Origin: Nocardiopsis algeriensis
GTDB taxonomy: Bacteria; Actinomycetota; Actinomycetes; Streptosporangiales; Streptosporangiaceae
Assembly (NCBI RefSeq): GCF_014203695.1
Contig: NZ_JACHJO010000008.1
Span: 248,001-312,000 of the forward strand
Reading direction: 5' to 3'
Length of the DNA stretch: 64,000 nucleotides
Part shown: positions 10,559 to 20,704 of the stretch, one piece after another
How positions within the stretch are numbered: position 1 is the first letter of the stretch
Layout of the letters: every line of letters begins with the position of its first letter
The notes under the pieces: generated by a model
What the model saw: only the letters and a program-made list of their open reading frames with translations
Database searches by the model: none
What the model was told of the DNA's origin: nothing
Translations under genes and position numbers: made by a program

Positions 10559-11872
10559 GTGCTAGGTGCGTTCGTTCGTGCATTCCGCACGCCCGACCTG
10601 CGTAACAAGCTGCTGTTCACACTGTTCATCCTGACGCTGTTCCGTCTGGGCTCGGTGATCCCCGCTCCGGGTATCAACTCCGCTGCCATCCGGGAGCAGA
10701 TGGAGTACATCACCGCGAGCGACCAGTCCGGTGTGTACGCACTCGTCAACCTGTTCAGCGGCGGTGCACTGCTTCAACTGGCGGTGTTCGCGCTCGGTGT
10801 GATGCCCTACATCACCGCGAGCATCATCATCAACCTGCTGACAGTGGTGATCCCCCGTCTGGAGGCCCTCAAGAAGGAGGGCCAGGCCGGGCAGACCAAG
10901 ATCACCCAGTACACCCGCTACCTGACGCTGATGCTCGCGGTCCTCCAGGCCACCAGCATCGTCGCCATGGCCCGGACCGGTGCCCTGTTCCAAGGGGCCG
11001 TCCCGGTCAGCACCTACATGCCCAACCAGGACATCCTCACCCTGGTGACGATGGTCTTCGTCATGACCGCCGGCACCTGCATCATCATGTGGTTCGGTGA
11101 GCTCATCACCGAGCGCGGGGTCGGCAACGGCATGTCGCTGCTGATCTTCACCCAGGTCGTCGCGATGTTCCCCGCCTCGATCATGGGCCTCTACGAGGAG
11201 CGCTCCGTCTGGATCTTCACCATCATCGTCATCGCCGGCCTGGCCCTGATCACCGCCGTGGTGTTCATGGAGCAGGCTCAGCGCCGCATCCCGGTGCAGT
11301 ACGCCAAGCGGATGGTGGGCCGGAGGATGTACGGGGGGAGCTCGACCTACATCCCCCTCAAGGTGAACCAGGCGGGTATCATCCCCGTGATCTTCGCCTC
11401 CTCCCTGCTCTACCTCCCCACCCTCGTGGTGGGCCTCCTCGGGCAGGACTCCGACAACGCCGTGGTGGAATTCATCACCAGGTACTTCCTCACGGGCACC
11501 CACCCCGTGTACATGGCGACCTTCTTCGTGATGATCGTCGGTTTCACCTTCTTCTACGTGGCGATTACCTTCAACCCCACTGAGGTCGCCGACAACATGA
11601 AGAAGTACGGTGGTTTCATCCCGGGTATCCGACCGGGGCGTCCGACCGCCGAGTACCTGGACCACGTGCTCACCCGGCTGACGACCCCCGGTTCCCTGTA
11701 CCTGGGTGTGATCGCTCTCCTGCCGATGGTCGCTCTCGGTGCCACCGGCGCCAACGCGAACTTCCCGTTCGGTGGAACGAGCATCCTGATCATGGTCGGT
11801 GTCGGGCTGGACACGGTGAAGCAGATCGAGAGTCACCTCCAGCAGAGGAACTACGAAGGTTTTCTGCGATAA
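10559..11872 (+). CDS. secY: Preprotein translocase subunit SecY
   Basis: This is a 437-residue SecY, the channel subunit of the general secretion translocon. Ten membrane segments can be counted. The first begins after RAFRTPDLRNKLLFTLFILT, and the periplasmic-plug region (SGGALLQLAVFALGVMPYI) and C-terminal NYEGFLR are as expected. A GTG at 10559 with GGAGGAGAC directly upstream is the start. adk begins immediately after the stop, so secY-adk-map form one unit. Confidence 0.98.
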   Translation: MLGAFVRAFRTPDLRNKLLFTLFILTLFRLGSVIPAPGINSAAIREQMEYITASDQSGVYALVNLFSGGALLQLAVFALGVMPYITASIIINLLTVVIPRLEALKKEGQAGQTKITQYTRYLTLMLAVLQATSIVAMARTGALFQGAVPVSTYMPNQDILTLVTMVFVMTAGTCIIMWFGELITERGVGNGMSLLIFTQVVAMFPASIMGLYEERSVWIFTIIVIAGLALITAVVFMEQAQRRIPVQYAKRMVGRRMYGGSSTYIPLKVNQAGIIPVIFASSLLYLPTLVVGLLGQDSDNAVVEFITRYFLTGTHPVYMATFFVMIVGFTFFYVAITFNPTEVADNMKKYGGFIPGIRPGRPTAEYLDHVLTRLTTPGSLYLGVIALLPMVALGATGANANFPFGGTSILIMVGVGLDTVKQIESHLQQRNYEGFLR

Positions 11873-12532
11873 ATGCGCGCTGTATTGGTGGGGCCGCCTG
11901 GGGCCGGCAAAGGCACCCAGGCCCAGATCCTCGCGTCCGAGCTGTCGATCCCCAAGGTGTCCACCGGTGACATCTTCCGGGCGAACGTCAGCGGCGGTAC
12001 GGAACTCGGCAAGAAGGCAAAGGAGTACATGGACCGCGGCGACCTCGTCCCCGACGAGGTCACCAACGCCATGGTCAAGGACCGCCTCGCCCAGGGCGAT
12101 GCGGCCAAAGGCTTCCTGCTGGACGGGTTCCCCCGCAACGTCGCCCAGGCCGAGACCCTCAAAGGGATGCTCGACGAGCTCGACACGGGCCTCGACGTCG
12201 TCCTCGAGCTGAGGGTCGACGAGGAGGAGGTCGTCAAGCGGCTCTCGGGCCGCCGCTCGTGCCCCGAGTGCGGTCGGGTCTACCACGTCGACTACGACGC
12301 CCCGAAGACCGAGGGCGTCTGCGACGAGGACGGCACCCGGCTGTACCAGCGCGAGGACGACCGCGAGGAGACCGTCCGCCACCGCCTGGACGTCTACCGG
12401 GAGCAGACCGCTCCGCTGGTGGAGTTCTACGAGCGCGAGGGTCTGCTGGCCACCATCTCGGCCACGGGTCCCGTCGCCGAGGTGACGGCCCGCGCCGAGG
12501 CCGCCATCGCGGGGAAGCGGTCGGGCAGCTGA
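11873..12532 (+). CDS. adk: Adenylate kinase
   Basis: This is a 219-residue adenylate kinase (ATP + AMP to 2 ADP). The P-loop is G7-PPGAGKGT-15, the AMP site includes [18 protein letters not shown], and DGFPRN lies at residues 84-89. It is the long form with a zinc-type LID: C130-x2-C133-x16-C150-x2-D153. That differs from Streptomyces-type short-LID variants with no metal site. It starts directly after the secY stop and its TGA overlaps the ATG of map. Confidence 0.97.
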   Translation: MRAVLVGPPGAGKGTQAQILASELSIPKVSTGDIFRANVSGGTELGKKAKEYMDRGDLVPDEVTNAMVKDRLAQGDAAKGFLLDGFPRNVAQAETLKGMLDELDTGLDVVLELRVDEEEVVKRLSGRRSCPECGRVYHVDYDAPKTEGVCDEDGTRLYQREDDREETVRHRLDVYREQTAPLVEFYEREGLLATISATGPVAEVTARAEAAIAGKRSGS

Positions 12533-13356
12533 TGGTGACCAGGTCGGATTCCGGTGTGGAGATCAAGACGCCGGAGCAGATCGCCAGGATGAGGGCGGCG
12601 GGCCAGGTCGTGGCCCGCGCCCTGGACACCCTCCGGGCCGCGGTGCGGCCCGGGGTGTCCACCCTCGAGCTCGACGCGTTGGCGGAGAAGGTCATCCGGG
12701 ACGCGGGCGCGGTGCCCTCGTTCAAGGGCTACCACGGCTTTCCCGGTTCCATCTGCGCCTCCGTCAACGAGGAGGTCGTCCACGGGATCCCCAGCGCGGA
12801 GCGCGTGCTGGCCGAGGGCGACATCATCTCCATCGACTGCGGCGCGATCCTGGAGGGCTGGCACGGCGACTCGGCGATCACCGTCGCCGTCGGTGAGGCC
12901 CGCCCCGAGGACCTGCGCATGATGGAGGTCTGCGAGGAGTCCATGTGGCAGGGCATCGCGGAGCTCCGCCCGGGCAGACGCCTGGGTGACGTCGGTCACG
13001 CGATCGGCGGCCACATCTCCAGGAACGGCGGTTACGGCAACGTCCGCGAGTACGGCGGGCACGGCATCGGCACCCAGATGCACATGGAGCCGCACGTGCT
13101 CAACTACGGCCGCAAGGGCAAGGGCATGAGGCTCGTGGAGGGCATGTGCCTGGCCATCGAGCCGATGACCACGCTGGGCCGCCACGACGTCGCGCAGCTC
13201 GACGACGGCTGGACCGTCGTCACACGGGACGGCAAGAAGGCCGCGCACTTCGAGCACTCCGTGGCGATCACCGCGGACGGGCCTCTCGTGCTCACCGCAC
13301 GGGAGTCCGACCGGGATAGAATTGCACAGATGGGTTTCGTCCAGCCGGCCTGGTAG
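12532..13356 (+). CDS. map: Methionine aminopeptidase, type I
   Basis: This is a 274-residue type I enzyme that removes the initiator Met. The five metal ligands are D102, D113, H177, E210 and E241, and H84 is the conserved substrate histidine. I used the ATG at 12532, which overlaps the adk stop (TGATG); the open frame continues upstream but only as a shadow of adk. The short N-terminus lacks any zinc-finger extension. It is the third gene of secY-adk-map. Confidence 0.97.
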   Translation: MVTRSDSGVEIKTPEQIARMRAAGQVVARALDTLRAAVRPGVSTLELDALAEKVIRDAGAVPSFKGYHGFPGSICASVNEEVVHGIPSAERVLAEGDIISIDCGAILEGWHGDSAITVAVGEARPEDLRMMEVCEESMWQGIAELRPGRRLGDVGHAIGGHISRNGGYGNVREYGGHGIGTQMHMEPHVLNYGRKGKGMRLVEGMCLAIEPMTTLGRHDVAQLDDGWTVVTRDGKKAAHFEHSVAITADGPLVLTARESDRDRIAQMGFVQPAW

Positions 13357-13415
13357 CGGTCGGGCCCCGGCTCCGTCCGGGGCCGCGTTCATCCACGGGA
13401 TGCGAGGTGCGTGCA

Positions 13416-13883
13416 GTGTCCGAGCCGGTACCGTCCACCCGGACCTCCGACGCGGACCGGGACCGCGTCGCCCAGCTGCTGCAGGAGCACTTCGCCCAGG
13501 GCCGCCTGGACCAGGAGGAGTTCTCCGAGCGCCTCGGCCGTGCCTACAAGGCCAAGACCGTCGGTGACCTGGCGGAGGTCACGCGCGACCTTCCCGCGCG
13601 GGACCTCGCCGAGGTCGGCGGGGCCGCGCAGAGGCGGGACGAGCACGCGGGGGCGCCCCCGCTCACGATGCGCGACCCCGCGCTGATGGTTCCGTGGATG
13701 CTCTACGCGGGGGTCAACGTCCTCTGCTTCGTCATCTGGCTGATCCTCTTCCTCACCACCAGCTACGACTACCCGTGGTTCCTCTGGGTCATGGGGCCCT
13801 GGGGGATCGTGATGGGGGTCGTGACCTTCGGGGTCATGGCGGCCCAGCGCGGTTCCTCCGACGAGGACGGCAGGGGGAACTGA
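13416..13883 (+). CDS. DUF1707 and 2TM-domain membrane protein
   Basis: This 155-residue protein has an N-terminal DUF1707 domain (residues ~8-60: [20 protein letters not shown], then [18 protein letters not shown]). Two membrane segments follow at about 95-115 and 122-145, a 2TM-type hairpin. DUF1707 proteins are actinobacterial and of unknown biochemical role; some are linked to envelope or septum functions. I chose GTG 13416 because GAGG lies 8 nt upstream and the product then opens [19 protein letters not shown] 13407 is the alternative. Its place between map and infA is unusual for such a conserved cluster. Confidence 0.85.
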   Translation: MSEPVPSTRTSDADRDRVAQLLQEHFAQGRLDQEEFSERLGRAYKAKTVGDLAEVTRDLPARDLAEVGGAAQRRDEHAGAPPLTMRDPALMVPWMLYAGVNVLCFVIWLILFLTTSYDYPWFLWVMGPWGIVMGVVTFGVMAAQRGSSDEDGRGN

Positions 13884-13946
13884 GCGTTCCCGGGCTCTTT
13901 CCGCAGGACGCGAGGTCCGCGGTGAGTACCAGTTGTGCCAAGGGGA

Positions 13947-13952
13947 TAGAAT
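13947..13952 (+). promoter_or_regulatory. Possible -10 box for infA-rpmJ-rpsM
   Basis: TAGAAT lies 213 nt before the infA start, in the 281-bp gap after the DUF1707 gene. No good -35 hexamer is found 16-18 nt upstream, so this is only a candidate. The gap otherwise shows nothing I can name. Confidence 0.3.
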
Positions 13953-14164
13953 GTCATTGCCCATACGCGGGCTGTTGGGTCAGTCTGCCTTCTCTGCCAC
14001 GTCCTTTCAGTGACGTACGCTCCTGCAGTTGGCCTGAACTACCAGTGTCCTCGGCCGTGGCGACCGGGTCTCCCCGGGTCGCCGGGGTCCTCGCGCCATG
14101 CGGAGGCACTGGGGTCGCGTCGGGTTGTCCTGATCAACCAATCGATGAGCGAGGCGTGGAGGAC

Positions 14165-14386
14165 ATGGCCAAGAAAGACGGCGCCATCGAGATCGAGGGC
14201 TCCGTTGTCGAGTCCCTACCCAACGCTATGTTCAAGGTAGAGCTCGACAACGGGCACCAGGTCCTTGCCCACATCAGCGGCAAGATGCGGATGAACTACA
14301 TCCGCATTCTCCCCGACGACCGCGTCGTCGTGGAGCTGAGCCCGTACGACCTCACGCGCGGGCGCATCGTTTACCGCTACAAGTAG
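14165..14386 (+). CDS. infA: Translation initiation factor IF-1
   Basis: This is a 73-residue IF-1, an OB-fold protein that blocks the 30S A site during initiation. [20 protein letters not shown] and the [19 protein letters not shown] core are essentially invariant. ATG at 14165 with GTGGAGGAC upstream. rpmJ follows after 47 nt. Confidence 0.98.
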   Translation: MAKKDGAIEIEGSVVESLPNAMFKVELDNGHQVLAHISGKMRMNYIRILPDDRVVVELSPYDLTRGRIVYRYK

Positions 14387-14433
14387 CCCGTCCGGACCCC
14401 AGCGTCCGGATCGGATCCGAGTTCGGAGTAACC

Positions 14434-14547
14434 ATGAAGGTCCAGCCGAGCGTCAAGAAGATCTGCGCGAAGTGCAAGGTGATCCGCCGCAACGGCCGGA
14501 TCATGGTCATTTGCTCGGACCCGCGGCACAAGCAGCGCCAGGGCTGA
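14434..14547 (+). CDS. rpmJ: 50S ribosomal protein L36, zinc-binding form
   Basis: This is a 37-residue L36 of the zinc-binding class: ligands C11, C14, C27 and H32, ending [10 protein letters not shown]. The ATG at 14434 has GTTCGGAGTAACC upstream (GGAG, spacing 6). It lies in the usual infA-rpmJ-rpsM order. The 231 bp between it and rpsM are unusually long; they are GC-rich and I see no gene in them. Confidence 0.96.
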   Translation: MKVQPSVKKICAKCKVIRRNGRIMVICSDPRHKQRQG

Positions 14548-14778
14548 CAGCCCCGGTACGCCGGCCGCGGCTTCTGCCGCACAGCGCCCGGCCGGGGATG
14601 TCCCCGCCGCCCGGGAAGCACAACACAACGACAAACCTGTTCCGATCTCCGGAGAGCACGCCGCACAGCGGCGCGCCCCGGGGAGAACCCCCGGTCGGAG
14701 GCCGGGGCCTCGTCTGATGGGGCGACGGGAGGGTGGAACGGGTCAGACCTCCGCAGGCATGGATGGAGTTTCGCCCAC

Positions 14779-15159
14779 ATGGCACGTATCGAAGGCGTCG
14801 ACCTTCCCCGCGACAAGCGGGTGGAGATCGCTCTGACCTACATCTTCGGGGTCGGGCGCACCCGTGCGCTCGAGACCCTGAAGAACACCGGTGTCGACGG
14901 CAACACCCGCGTGTACCAGCTGTCCGAGGAGGACCTGGTCAAGCTGCGCGAGTGGATCAGCGCGAACTACCAGGTCGAGGGCGACCTGCGCCGCGAGGTC
15001 GCGGCCGACATCCGTCGCAAGATGGAGATCGGCAGCTACCAGGGCATCCGCCACCGCCGGGGCCTCCCGGTCCGCGGTCAGCGCACCCAGACCAACGCGC
15101 GCACCCGCAAGGGCAAGAAGAAGACCGTGGCCGGTAAGAAGAAGGCCGGTAAGAAGTAG
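14779..15159 (+). CDS. rpsM: 30S ribosomal protein S13
   Basis: This is a 126-residue S13, a head protein that bridges to the 50S subunit. [33 protein letters not shown] and [18 protein letters not shown] are diagnostic. The C-terminus is a run of Lys/Gly ([14 protein letters not shown]). GGAG lies 11 nt upstream of the ATG. Confidence 0.98.
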   Translation: MARIEGVDLPRDKRVEIALTYIFGVGRTRALETLKNTGVDGNTRVYQLSEEDLVKLREWISANYQVEGDLRREVAADIRRKMEIGSYQGIRHRRGLPVRGQRTQTNARTRKGKKKTVAGKKKAGKK

Positions 15160-15224
15160 TCCGCTCGGACTTGTCGACCGCGTCCGAGAACACAACGGAC
15201 CGATGATCTCTGGGAGTTTCGCTC

Positions 15225-15629
<405 letters not shown>

Positions 15630-15819
15630 TCCCGGCCGAGGCGTCCGCGGCTCCTGCCCCGCGGACGCCCGCCGCGCTTGAATCCGCGCCGGTCCCGCGT
15701 CGTCGGGACCGCGCGGGCCGGGTAGGAATCCGAGTTCAACGGGTACCGCGCGACCGAGCCGGTGCCCGTCCGGTGGCCGTCAAATAGCGGGCGGCCATGT
15801 GGAAGGGAAAAACAGGACC

Positions 15820-16842
15820 ATGCTGATCGCACAGCGTCCCACGCTGACCGAGGAAGCCATCTCGGACCTGCGCTCGAAGTTCGTCATCGAGCCGCTGGAG
15901 CCGGGCTTCGGCTACACCATCGGCAACTCGCTGCGGCGGACCCTGCTGTCCTCCATCCCCGGTGCGGCTGTCACCAGCATCCGCATCGAGGGCGTCGAGC
16001 ACGAGTTCACCACCGTGCCCGGGGTGAAGGAGGACGTCACCGAGATGATCCTCAACCTCAAGGGCCTGGTCGTCAGCTCCGAGCACGACGAGCCGGTGCT
16101 GATGTACCTGCGCAAGCAGGGCCCGGGTGTGGTGACCGCCGCGGACATCGCTCCGCCGGCCGGTGTCGAGGTGCACAACCCCGACCTGCACATCGCCACG
16201 CTCAACGGCAAGGGCAAGCTGGAGATGGAGCTGACGGTCGAGCGCGGCCGGGGCTACGTCTCCGCGACGCAGAACAAGCAGGCGGGCCAGGAGATCGGCC
16301 GGATCCCGATCGACTCCATCTACTCGCCGGTCCTGCGGGTGACCTACAAGGTCGAGGCGACCCGTGTCGAGCAGCGCACCGACTTCGACCGCCTGATCGT
16401 CGACATCGAGACCAAGCCGGCCATCCGTCCCCGTGACGCCGTGGCCAGCGCGGGCAAGACGCTGGTGGAGCTGTTCGGTCTGGCCCGCGAGCTCAACGTC
16501 GACGCCGAGGGCATCGACATGGGCCCGTCGCCGACGGACGCCGCCCTGGCGGCCGATCTGGCGCTGCCGATCGAGGACCTCAACCTCACGGTCCGGTCCT
16601 ACAACTGCCTCAAGCGCGAGGGCATCCACAGCGTCGGTGAGCTGGTTGCCCGCTCGGAGCAGGACCTGCTGGACATCCGCAACTTCGGTGCCAAGTCCAT
16701 CGACGAGGTCAAGCAGAAGCTCGTCGACATGGGCCTGTCCCTGAAGGACTCCCCGCCCGGATTCGACCCCGGCACCGCGGCCGACTCCTTCGGCTCCGAT
16801 GACGACGAGGGTGAGTCCTTCGTCGAGACGGAGCAGTACTGA
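15820..16842 (+). CDS. rpoA: DNA-directed RNA polymerase subunit alpha
   Basis: This is a 340-residue alpha subunit. The N-terminal assembly domain includes [20 protein letters not shown]. The C-terminal domain (residues ~255-315), which binds UP elements and activators, includes [20 protein letters not shown]. The tail is acidic and ends FVETEQY as in Streptomyces. I chose the ATG at 15820 ([13 protein letters not shown]); the ATG-like start 21 nt earlier would add MEGKNRT and does not match the family. AAGGGAAAAACAGG serves as ribosome-binding site. Confidence 0.98.
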   Translation: MLIAQRPTLTEEAISDLRSKFVIEPLEPGFGYTIGNSLRRTLLSSIPGAAVTSIRIEGVEHEFTTVPGVKEDVTEMILNLKGLVVSSEHDEPVLMYLRKQGPGVVTAADIAPPAGVEVHNPDLHIATLNGKGKLEMELTVERGRGYVSATQNKQAGQEIGRIPIDSIYSPVLRVTYKVEATRVEQRTDFDRLIVDIETKPAIRPRDAVASAGKTLVELFGLARELNVDAEGIDMGPSPTDAALAADLALPIEDLNLTVRSYNCLKREGIHSVGELVARSEQDLLDIRNFGAKSIDEVKQKLVDMGLSLKDSPPGFDPGTAADSFGSDDDEGESFVETEQY

Positions 16843-16907
16843 CCTTCGTCGCCCCATGGTCCCCGGCCGAGTGCGGCCGTGGACCGCACCACTAGGAGAA
16901 CGACACC

Positions 16908-17444
16908 ATGCCCACGCCTACCAAGGGCGCCCGTCTGGGTTCCGGGCCCGCTCACGAGCGGCTCATGCTGGCGAACCTGGCGACCTCGCTGTTCCAGCAC
17001 GGCCGCATCCGCACCACGGAGGCCAAGGCCAAGCGCCTGCGCCCCTACGCGGAGAAGCTGATCACCCTCGGCAAGCGCGGTGACCTGCACGCTCGCCGCC
17101 AGGTCCTGACCAAGATCACGGACAAGGCCGTCGTGCACGAGCTGTTCACCGAGATCGGCCCGCGCTACGAGAACCGCCCCGGTGGCTACACCCGTATCAC
17201 CAAGCTGGGTCCGCGCAAGGGCGACAACGCCCCCATGGCGGTCATCGAGCTGGTCGAGGCGCTGCCGGCGTCCCGCACCGAGGCCGCCCCGGCCGCCCCC
17301 GCCGCGCCGCAGGAGGCCAAGGCCGAGGAGACCCCGGCCGCCGAGGCCGGCGAGCAGCCGGCGGAGGGCACCACCTCCGAGCAGACCGCTCAGGCGGAGG
17401 AGACCTCCCAGGCCGAGGGCGAGCCCAAGGCCGACGACAAGTAG
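16908..17444 (+). CDS. rplQ: 50S ribosomal protein L17
   Basis: This is a 178-residue L17. The conserved core is residues 1-120 ([40 protein letters not shown], [19 protein letters not shown]). The last 55 residues are a low-complexity Ala/Glu/Pro tail, longer than in most actinobacteria. TAGGAG is placed before the ATG. The operon ends here, before a hairpin. Confidence 0.97.
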   Translation: MPTPTKGARLGSGPAHERLMLANLATSLFQHGRIRTTEAKAKRLRPYAEKLITLGKRGDLHARRQVLTKITDKAVVHELFTEIGPRYENRPGGYTRITKLGPRKGDNAPMAVIELVEALPASRTEAAPAAPAAPQEAKAEETPAAEAGEQPAEGTTSEQTAQAEETSQAEGEPKADDK

Positions 17445-17494
17445 GACGGTGCGCGGCGCGCACGGGTACGGCCCGGCGCGCCCGTCCGCCCGGC

Positions 17495-17530
17495 GAGTGC
17501 CCGATCCCCGAGGGGGTCGGGCACTCGTGT
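17495..17530 (+). terminator. Rho-independent-like terminator after rplQ
   Basis: GAGTGCCCGATCCCC / GGGGGTCGGGCACTC forms a near-perfect 14-bp stem with a very short loop, followed by GTGTTTTC. It is the best-formed terminator in this part and ends the rpoA-rplQ unit. It lies just upstream of truA, so some transcription may read into truA. Confidence 0.85.
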
Positions 17531-17550
17531 TTTCCGAGGCGGAGGCACCG

Positions 17551-18426
17551 GTGGCTGAGACTGGGACGGACGCGATGAACGACGAGACGACAGCGGAGCA
17601 GGTCCGGATCCGGATGGACGTCGCCTACGACGGGACGGACTTCTCCGGATGGGCCGCCCAGCCGGGGCGGCGCACCGTGCAGGGAGAGCTGGAGGCCGCG
17701 CTCGCGCGGGTACTGCGGCTGCCCGCGGTGTCGCTGACCTGTGCGGGGCGCACGGACGCCGGGGTGCACGCGCGGGGCCAGGTGGTGCAGGCCGACATCC
17801 CCGCGGCCACGTGGGAGAACGAGGGGGAGCGGGTGCTCCGGCGGCTGGCGGGGGTGCTGCCCAGGGACGTGCGGGTGACGGACGCGCGGCTCGCGCCGCC
17901 CGGCTTCGACGCGCGCTTCTCCCCGCTGTTCCGCCGCTACCTGTACCGGGTCAGCGATGCCCCCTACGGTGTGGACCCGCTGCTGCGCAGGGACGTGCTG
18001 TGGCACCGCAGTCCGCTCGACGCGGACCGGATGAACGCGGCCGCCGCCCACCTGGTCGGAGAGCACGACTTCGCGGCCTTCTGCAAGAAGCGGGAGGGGG
18101 CCACGACGATCCGGGAGGTGCTGCGCCTGGAGTGGGAGCGGGTGGACGAACACCTGCTGCACGGGACGATCCAGGCGGACGCCTTCTGCCACAACATGGT
18201 CCGCGCGCTCGTGGGGGCGCTTCTGGCGGTCGGGGACGGCCGCCGCGGGACGGAGTGGCCCGCGCGTGTTCTCAACGCGGCTGTGCGGGACTCGTCGGTC
18301 CACGTGGTGGGCCCCCAGGGGCTGAGCCTGGAGGAGGTCCGCTACCCGGCCGACGAGGAGCTGGCGGAGCGGGCCCGGGCCACCCGGCGCGTCCGTGAAC
18401 TGCCCTGCCCCGGACACGGCGCCTGA
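17551..18426 (+). CDS. truA: tRNA pseudouridine synthase A
   Basis: This is a 291-residue TruA, which makes pseudouridine 38-40 in the tRNA anticodon stem. [14 protein letters not shown] carries the catalytic Asp (D69), and [13 protein letters not shown] and [16 protein letters not shown] are conserved. I chose GTG 17551 because GGAGG sits 5 nt upstream; ATG 17575 would give 283 residues and is possible. It is followed by a long convergent terminator hairpin. Confidence 0.95.
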   Translation: MAETGTDAMNDETTAEQVRIRMDVAYDGTDFSGWAAQPGRRTVQGELEAALARVLRLPAVSLTCAGRTDAGVHARGQVVQADIPAATWENEGERVLRRLAGVLPRDVRVTDARLAPPGFDARFSPLFRRYLYRVSDAPYGVDPLLRRDVLWHRSPLDADRMNAAAAHLVGEHDFAAFCKKREGATTIREVLRLEWERVDEHLLHGTIQADAFCHNMVRALVGALLAVGDGRRGTEWPARVLNAAVRDSSVHVVGPQGLSLEEVRYPADEELAERARATRRVRELPCPGHGA

Positions 18427-18449
18427 CGGGGCGGCCGCGGGCGCCGGGG

Positions 18450-18502
18450 CCCCGCACCCGCGGCCCCGGTACGCGGGATCGCGTGGGGCCGCGGGTGCGG
18501 GG
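18450..18502. terminator. Bidirectional terminator between convergent genes
   Basis: A perfect 18-bp inverted repeat, CCCCGCACCCGCGGCCCC at 18450-18467 and its complement at 18485-18502, has a 17-nt loop. It lies between the 3' ends of truA (+) and the proline-rich membrane protein gene (-), 24 bp from each, so it probably serves both. Confidence 0.85.
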
Positions 18503-18526
18503 CTCCCGGTGCCTGGCCGAGAGGGC

Positions 18527-20182
18527 CTAGGCGCGGTCCTCGCTCAGGCGGGTGTGGGCCTCACCGAGGAAGCCCTCGCCGACGGCGCTCAGCTCCTCGG
18601 CCGAGTCTCCGGAGTCCTCCTGGCTGCCGTCGCTGTTGGTGGCCAGGGAGAAGACGAGGTAGCGGCCCCACTGGCCGCTGCTGCCGTGGCCGCCCGCGTG
18701 GCCGAGGCGCTCTGCCGGGCTGCCCTCCTCGCCGGCCAGGCCCGCGAACCACTGCGACCCGCCGAGGTCCTGGGCCTCCAGCGCCGCGGCGGCGTCGGTG
18801 TCGGTGGACATGGCGGCCACACCGACGGTGACGGCGAGGGACTCGTCCTCGCTGAGGTAGGAGGCCCGCACCAGCTGGCGGCAGTTGTTGTCGGCGAGGA
18901 CCTGGCCGTAGTCGCCGTGGGCGCCGGCAGTGCAGTCCTCGGTCTCCTCGACCGCGACGCGGGTGTAGGAGGCCCCCTCGATCTCCAGGGTCTCGGGGAA
19001 CAGGACCGCGGCGGCCAGGGCGCCGGGGTCCTCCTTCTCGTCGGCGACCGTGGCCGCGGTGGCACCGCCGCCGCTCTGGGTGGCGGCGAAGAAGGTGCCG
19101 CCGCCCACGAGGACGAGCAGCAGGGCGAAGCCGCCGACCATGAGGGCCTTGCGGCGGCCCTCGGCGGATCCGTCGTTGTAGCGGCCCCGGTTCCCGCGGC
19201 CGTCGTAGTCGTCGTAGTCCTGCACCGACCGGACGTCGAACTGGGCGGTGTCCTCACCCGCGTCCTCGGGGACCTCGTCCCGGAACAGCGGGCGTTCCGC
19301 CTTCGCGCCGTAGGTGGTGACGGGGGCGATGTACTGGGTGGGGCCCTCCGTGTCCGAGGGAACGGCGTCGATGCGCTGGGTGGAACCCATGGCCTCCGGT
19401 GGGAAGGCGGGCTGCGGCGCCGACGGAGCCTGGTGGCCCTGCAGGCCGGGGGATGCCGGGGGGAGCGCGCCGGGCGGGACGCCCGGGGCCGACCCGAGGG
19501 GAGCGCCCTGCTGGGGGGCGCCGGGGGCGGGGTGCCCGCCGGTGGGGGTGGCGTAGGGCGGTGTGCCGGGGGGCTGGTGGGGGCCGCCGGGCAGCGGCGG
19601 TTGCTGGGGTCCACTCGGGATGCCGGGGGCGGGATACCCCCCTGTGGGGGCGGGGTGTCCGCCGGTGGGGGTGCCGTAGGGCGGCGCGCCGGGGGCCTGG
19701 GGCGGCTGCTGAGGTCCACCGGGGACACCGTAGGGCGGTGCGCCACTGGCCTGGGGCGGCTGCTGGGGTCCACTCGGGACGGCGTAGGGCGGTGTGCCGG
19801 GGGGCTGGTGGGGGCCGCCGGGCAGCGGCGGCTGCTGGGGTCCGCTGCCGGGGACACCGGGGGCGGAATACCCCCCTGCGGGGGCGGGGTGTCCGCCGGT
19901 GGGGGCGGCGTAGGGCGGCGCGCCGGGGGCCTGGGGCGGCTGCTGAGGTCCACCGGGGACACCGTAGGGCTGCTGGGGTCCGCTGCCGGGGACACCCGAG
20001 GTGGGGTACCCCCCCGTGGGAGCGGCGTGTCCCCCGGTGGGGAAGCTCTGCGGAGGAAGGGGGCGGCCCGGCTGCGGTCCCGCCGGGGGAGCGGTGCGGG
20101 ATGCCGGCCCGAGCAGGTCCTGGCCGTCACCGGCCTCCGGCCCGTCGGGACCGTACTGGGGCGGATTCGGATGGGTACTGAT
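18527..20182 (-). CDS. Proline-rich single-pass membrane protein with extracellular domain
   Basis: Not a family I can name. The N-terminal ~280 residues are Pro/Gly/Gln-rich repeats (GGPQQPPQAPGAPPY-like), cytoplasmic by topology. One membrane segment (LMVGGFALLLVLVGGGTFFA) follows at about residue 345. The C-terminal ~180 residues are probably outside and hold two cysteines (ETEDCTAG, DNNCRQ), possibly disulfide-bonded. The frame is open to a GTG at 20386 and an ATG at 20365, but codon use before 20182 is not coding-like. An ATC codon at 20182-20180 has GGAG exactly 6 nt upstream; see findings. With that start the protein is 551 residues. Confidence 0.75.
   Translation of the reverse strand: MSTHPNPPQYGPDGPEAGDGQDLLGPASRTAPPAGPQPGRPLPPQSFPTGGHAAPTGGYPTSGVPGSGPQQPYGVPGGPQQPPQAPGAPPYAAPTGGHPAPAGGYSAPGVPGSGPQQPPLPGGPHQPPGTPPYAVPSGPQQPPQASGAPPYGVPGGPQQPPQAPGAPPYGTPTGGHPAPTGGYPAPGIPSGPQQPPLPGGPHQPPGTPPYATPTGGHPAPGAPQQGAPLGSAPGVPPGALPPASPGLQGHQAPSAPQPAFPPEAMGSTQRIDAVPSDTEGPTQYIAPVTTYGAKAERPLFRDEVPEDAGEDTAQFDVRSVQDYDDYDGRGNRGRYNDGSAEGRRKALMVGGFALLLVLVGGGTFFAATQSGGGATAATVADEKEDPGALAAAVLFPETLEIEGASYTRVAVEETEDCTAGAHGDYGQVLADNNCRQLVRASYLSEDESLAVTVGVAAMSTDTDAAAALEAQDLGGSQWFAGLAGEEGSPAERLGHAGGHGSSGQWGRYLVFSLATNSDGSQEDSGDSAEELSAVGEGFLGEAHTRLSEDRA
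19551..20012. repeat. Two tandem ~231-bp copies within the proline-rich coding region
   Basis: GCGTAGGGCGGTGTGCCGGG occurs at 19552 and again at about 19782, and flanking blocks repeat with the same 231-234 bp offset. Each copy encodes about 77 residues and contains smaller 15-30 bp repeats. The copies differ by scattered substitutions and small indels, so the duplication is not brand new. Confidence 0.8.
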
Positions 20183-20454
20183 GGGAGTCTCCGAAGGCTG
20201 TGGGGATGGGACTGGACCAGCCCGTGCCGTGATGCGTGCCGCCGGCTCGCCGGGGTGACGGGCATCTCGTCGGCACCCGACATTCCGGGCGGAGACCGGC
20301 CTTTCCGTGCAAGCGTAGCCAAAGCCGGGGCCGGAGGGGGACGAAGCACTCTCCGCAACGGGCATAATAAAAGGCGGAGAGGTCACGGACGTGACCCCGT
20401 GCCGGCGCTGTCTCCGCCGAGCGTGGTCCTGCCGGTTCTACCCCGCCGCTGGCT

Positions 20455-20484
20455 TTGACCTGCGCTGTGGTGAGACGGTAGGAT
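20455..20484 (+). promoter_or_regulatory. Sigma-70-type promoter for rplM-rpsI
   Basis: TTGACC at 20455-20460 and TAGGAT at 20479-20484 are separated by 18 nt. It is the best housekeeping promoter in the window. The start site would be near 20491, giving a leader of about 215 nt before rplM. The stretch from 20183 to 20704 otherwise contains no gene that I can support. Confidence 0.75.
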
Positions 20485-20704
20485 ACTCCGTTGTTGTGCG
20501 TTGAGTTGCCGTGGGCCCCGAACCTGTGAGGTCGGGTGCCGATCCACGCACCATCGTCTGCGCACTCACCCCGGACGTTCCTGACACAGTGGCACGGGAT
20601 GTCCGGCCAAACGCCCCGCACCCGCGGGTGTGTTTCGTAACACGAGTCCGCCATCCCGAAGAAGCGGGGTGGGGCAGTCGACTGAAGAGCGAAGGCAAAC
20701 GATC

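Noticed and set aside
18395-20458. Plus-strand open frame of 687 codons opposite the proline-rich gene
   Set aside because: Gly/Arg-rich composition is the mirror of the Pro-rich repeats. The minus-strand frame has a membrane helix and a coherent extracellular domain.
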